From Elusimicrobiota bacterium (lineage in GTDB: Bacteria > Elusimicrobiota > Elusimicrobia > Elusimicrobiales > Elusimicrobiaceae): a stretch of DNA of 64,000 bases. Under the pieces are notes generated by a model. That model was not told where the DNA came from, did no database searches, and saw only the letters and a program-made list of their open reading frames with translations. The stretch spans positions 1-64,000 of the forward strand of contig WRFH01000001.1 of the NCBI GenBank assembly GCA_009778915.1, written 5' to 3'. The translations under genes were made by a program, and so were the position numbers. This document shows, piece by piece, positions 61,901 through 64,000 of this stretch (positions are counted from its first letter, which is position 1; every line of letters starts with the position of its first letter).

Positions 61901-62619
61901 GCGGCTTCATTATTAGATTCATATTTATAACTTTCTAATATTTTGTTTGCTGAGCCAATATGGTCACCTATTGCAAAAAGAGACATCGCCCACTGATTAA
62001 GTATTTTAGCCTTTCCTTGATTATCAGTTTTGTCCCAGCTATTTTTAGCCATCTCCTCGATTTTTTTAAGGGCAACTGTAGGGCTTTTTATATCTTTGAA
62101 TAAATCTACTGCAAAGGAAATGTTAACACCTCGTTCTATTAACAATTCTTTGAAGTATTTACGAAGTATAGAATCGTTTGAATTAATTAAATCTTTTAGT
62201 TTCCGCGGACCCCATAATTCTAGAGAAAAAATGTTCTGTTTTTTAAGTTCCTCTCCTTTGAGTTTTAGATATTCTATTGTTGTATCAGATACGTGTACAC
62301 TTGTTACTATAACATAGTGGCTTAAGGCAGGTTTAAAATTTTTAGCCAATTCAATTTCTTTATCTATCGCTGCTGGCGTAAGTGGTTCATCTCTGTCTAT
62401 TTCTATTTTTTTGCATTGTAGGCCAATGATTTTTCCGCTGGAAAGAGTTTTATATATGTCTACCCCGTCTTGTTTCCGTTTTTCATTTATAACCGCTCTT
62501 TGAATCTCATCCGGCCAAACAATATCAACAAAATCTTTACACATCTTTTCAAAATCTTGCCAGTATGCCGGTTGTGTAAATGGATGATTAAATTTTTCTA
62601 ATGTAATATCTTTCGTCAT
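58930..62619 (-). CDS. Large Mrr-nuclease/TPR/PIN-like protein, candidate defence effector
   Basis: The protein has 1229 residues, started at 62619 (AAGG upstream). Residues about 15-140 form an Mrr-type PD-(D/E)XK nuclease: KQDGVDIY (Asp51, Asp54), GLQCKK (Gln68-x-Lys70) and HYVIVTS. About 180-780 is a solenoid of TPR-like helical pairs. About 790-900 is beta-rich. The C-terminal part has SFIEASTRENIVLYADDSAARLF (Glu near 1060, Asp 1072-1073), like the acidic residues of PIN-fold RNases. Two possible nucleases on one solenoid suggest a sensor-effector. Confidence 0.78.
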   Translation of the reverse strand: MTKDITLEKFNHPFTQPAYWQDFEKMCKDFVDIVWPDEIQRAVINEKRKQDGVDIYKTLSSGKIIGLQCKKIEIDRDEPLTPAAIDKEIELAKNFKPALSHYVIVTSVHVSDTTIEYLKLKGEELKKQNIFSLELWGPRKLKDLINSNDSILRKYFKELLIERGVNISFAVDLFKDIKSPTVALKKIEEMAKNSWDKTDNQGKAKILNQWAMSLFAIGDHIGSANKILESYKYESNNEAALSNMTTAYYLLKDSDKMIEFANKTLEKNPLNINANNLVLNYNLSKTKDIAKVVSKLTPSLLEDISIATTISQAYIEQRKYKQTQEHLDKAKNNLDKETYLQLKVQFLVTELEAAKINPAFIVRVKQEKDFSKLSEIREKLLRIWNALQDDQEKKFLINCAFAIIEISMMMEDNTLTDKYIKEIQDLDPDNPYIINAVSMQYYIKKRHAENLIYLESKKEFLDDRSKATLALVYVKNNLPEKSIEIFKDIIESNKYGALNLVLIINIISDLAKISTEETINKMLDILKEKSNFLFLIANHEAKKSKTTNNKTTDISDLLEAEKLVSENSPYFYSTYLADAFLNCGDYKKAREWFEKFIDRTSFSADACDYATSLLKTAPMGETLEFLEGIPLSEQDTNTIAILYKCYFRIGLFKKISEMFEQNYSKLNPEMKVEKIRIRILNNDVKNIIDEINLLIKSSLTNDDIKNLANIYSYLNMKNEALELLLDRIKEGKANDVIEAGYAIRILLEQGITKINKVDINTGVIIKTQHETKEFIIEEKSYTIPFVEVYDKNYPLSKLSLGLQVGDKFTYAINDLSNPEEYTITEIVPKRILITKGILKDFDLRHPHTKAIHGIKVDLSNPIEGLNAVRKQMLEFNKVTDVILSGYDTGMLTIETFSDLMGKDIFVTYDIAQSKAIYCNINLNPPKVYSQDVFNKDNEVIIDIISLFNLFNLGLEKELLTTFKNILILTQSWLTLQNSITEASQLGKGQMWFHKDVPYPILEDRNKEIDAKKLQKLIDFKNWIEQNCKIIPCEGLKKYEEDKVDELTKKFGHCTSYSFIEASTRENIVLYADDSAARLFCLSDKNLKLTYLIPFIEYLTKNNIISQDKHFEITIDLISRKYKGLPISFRDLTYAYAKNIETFDLLTKEISKNLPMRTSIAMIYQILYGLQKSFTLPNDVQLFLDTLLQVFTQEQRNIIINQFKRELVYKEIITKEDALILNLVSKYKIN

Positions 62620-62632
62620 ATTCGCTGCCTTT

Positions 62633-63445
62633 TTAATAAAATACAGTTTGTGGAATTTGCGGATTTTTACGTGTATTTTTCTTTGACTTATCAAGCCACT
62701 CTTTGGCTTTATTAATATTTTTTTCTACCCCTATCCCCTGATTGTAAAAAAGAGCCAACATATATTGAGCATCGGCTACTCCTTGCTCTGCCGCTTTTGA
62801 GGCCCAATAAAAGGCTTTTTTATCGTCTTTTGCCACGCCTTTGCCCAAATAATATAATCTCCCCATATTGCTCTGTGCGTCTATGTTGCCATGTCCCGCT
62901 GATTCCTTTGTTAATTCATATGCTTTGTCATAATCTCTAGCAGTTCCTTTACCTAAAAAATAAAGTCCTGCCAAGTTATTCTGCGCGTAAGTGATATCCT
63001 GTTGGGCCGCTTTTGTATACCAATATAATGCTTGTTTATAATCTTGTTCTACACCCTTTCCTTTTTCATAAAATACTCCAATATTATATTGTGCGGAAGC
63101 ATATCCGTTTGTGGCAGATTTTAAAAACCAATCAAAAGCTTTTTTATAATCTTTATCCGTGCCAAGTCCCTGCATATACATTTGGCCTACGCTATATTGT
63201 GCCTTTGCAAGATTTTGTTGTGCGGCTTTTAAAAACCAATCAAAACTCATGCCGTAATCTTTAGGAACTTCTTCCCCTTTATAATATAAAATGCCCAAAT
63301 TATATTGCGCTTCAGCATTTCCGTTGAATGTCGCATTTTTTATAACATCTGTTTTTGTCAAATTATTTTTATTTTCATGCTTTGCCGTAGAAGTGCAGCC
63401 GCAAATAAAGACGGAAAACAGACACAGTATCAGTAATTTTTTCAT
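62633..63445 (-). CDS. Sel1-repeat lipoprotein
   Basis: The protein has 270 residues. Signal peptide with lipobox FICGC (Cys17) and a short Lys/Asn linker lead to six Sel1 repeats from about residue 43 to 250, each with AEAQYNLGILYYKGEEVPKD-like sequence. Sel1 repeats bind partner proteins and often act in signalling or envelope stress. It lies 13 bases before the Mrr/TPR gene and four bases after the membrane protein gene, so it belongs to the same transcript. Confidence 0.9.
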   Translation of the reverse strand: MKKLLILCLFSVFICGCTSTAKHENKNNLTKTDVIKNATFNGNAEAQYNLGILYYKGEEVPKDYGMSFDWFLKAAQQNLAKAQYSVGQMYMQGLGTDKDYKKAFDWFLKSATNGYASAQYNIGVFYEKGKGVEQDYKQALYWYTKAAQQDITYAQNNLAGLYFLGKGTARDYDKAYELTKESAGHGNIDAQSNMGRLYYLGKGVAKDDKKAFYWASKAAEQGVADAQYMLALFYNQGIGVEKNINKAKEWLDKSKKNTRKNPQIPQTVFY

Positions 63446-63449
63446 AAAT

Positions 63450-63926
63450 TTACCGTTTTAATAAAACATAACCGTCTCTTGCAAAAGATATGCTGGGAAC
63501 AAACATTAACAACATAAACGTGAAAGAATTAAAAATTCTGGCCGCCGTCAGCATATGGTCTTCCGGGCATGATGGGACAAAAGGTACTCCTTCAAGTATT
63601 CTGTAATCACACAGAATAACGTATTTGCCGCGGGCTATATCATATAGTTCACCCCCTAACAATACCGCCGCTAAGCAGATTAAAAATAAAACAAAAGTTC
63701 TTGTGCTGACGATTTTATCAATAAAATTGAAAAATGAGCCGGAGGGTTTCCTCTTGAAAAGCACATACGCGAGTAACACATAAACGCAAAATATGAGATA
63801 GGCAAGCCACACGGGAAACGCTCTATAACCCCAAAAATCGGGTCCTCTTAAAACCAGAAGAAACGGATTAAGCGGTATAAAAAGAATAAATTTAACAACG
63901 GAATAAATTTTTCTTTTGATGGTCAT
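63450..63926 (-). CDS. Hypothetical membrane protein, first gene of the right-edge operon
   Basis: The protein has 158 residues with about four hydrophobic segments (about 8-25, 35-57, 74-92 and 132-150) and a short extracytosolic loop with CDY and CPEDH. No family is recognised. TAGAAT lies five bases before the ATG and no Shine-Dalgarno is seen. It starts a tightly packed minus-strand run of five genes. Confidence 0.65.
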   Translation of the reverse strand: MTIKRKIYSVVKFILFIPLNPFLLVLRGPDFWGYRAFPVWLAYLIFCVYVLLAYVLFKRKPSGSFFNFIDKIVSTRTFVLFLICLAAVLLGGELYDIARGKYVILCDYRILEGVPFVPSCPEDHMLTAARIFNSFTFMLLMFVPSISFARDGYVLLKR

Positions 63927-63931
63927 AAGCT

Positions 63932-63937
63932 ATTCTA
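63932..63937 (-). promoter_or_regulatory. -10 box directly before the right-edge operon
   Basis: TAGAAT on the minus strand ends five bases before the ATG of the 158-residue membrane protein. The remaining bases to 64000 are AT-rich and hold no gene. Confidence 0.35.
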
Positions 63938-64000
63938 TCAATATTTAAACTTTAATATACTCATATAATCAGGCAAAATTTATATTTAATAATGCTTTTT

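Noticed and set aside
42066-64000. CRISPR array in the defence-like island
   Set aside because: No short regularly spaced repeats and no cas-like genes were seen.

Overview
The window looks like a chromosomal segment of a Gram-negative-type bacterium. It has a pseudopilin with a class III leader, two lipoproteins with lipoboxes, and a Slam/DUF560-like outer-membrane barrel. The core genes are fairly GC-rich and dense. The gene order and the pseudopilin resemble gut or environmental Elusimicrobiota. That placement rests on recognition, not on a search, and should be held loosely.

Layout. (1) 1-8113: surface and envelope proteins of mostly unknown role: a 23-cysteine secreted protein, a pseudopilin, a long ankyrin-like/low-complexity secreted protein, a HEAT-type exported protein and a large lipoprotein. 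(2) 8258-24560: a fused S10-spc-alpha ribosomal superoperon, rpsJ to rplQ, with secY, adk, map, infA and rpoA. rpmD (L30) is absent. A palindromic repeat plus a DUF559 nuclease gene sits between rplO and secY. (3) 24806-26502: mreB and an iron-sulfur flavoprotein-like gene. (4) 26578-34123, minus strand: ftsH-glmM-pdxJ-glmS-nnrD-hydrolase, an amino-sugar, cofactor and quality-control operon, preceded by hpt. (5) 34391-37801, minus strand: hpt, a Slam-like barrel and two MntP-family membrane proteins. (6) 38186-41866, plus strand: glmU-prs-rplY-pth. (7) tRNA-Asp at 42066-42143, after which the sequence becomes an AT-richer accessory island that runs off the right edge.

The island holds a PD-(D/E)XK-like protein with a membrane protein, a large serine recombinase with two DUF2924 genes, and a restriction-modification cassette (C5 methyltransferase, PLD nuclease, Z1 ATPase, convergent Vsr-like nuclease). 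It also holds an isolated phage packaging block (ParB-methyltransferase, small and large terminase). At the right edge is a five-gene minus-strand operon: membrane protein, Sel1 lipoprotein, 1229-residue Mrr/TPR/PIN-like protein, Ser/Thr kinase and a helical protein. I do not recognise that five-gene set as a named system; it is the best candidate for an undescribed defence or signalling module.

The non-coding DNA is unusually structured. The R-M operon has a leader of about 370 nt with its own promoter, a 13-codon mini-ORF and mutually exclusive antiterminator and terminator folds. There are three families of palindromic repeats, including two 283-286 bp copies whose stems differ in sequence but stay complementary, and a 271 bp three-way palindrome. 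rpsH and infA have Shine-Dalgarno sequences set apart from the start codon by a hairpin. Several genes have a -10 box directly against the start codon, which suggests leaderless mRNAs.
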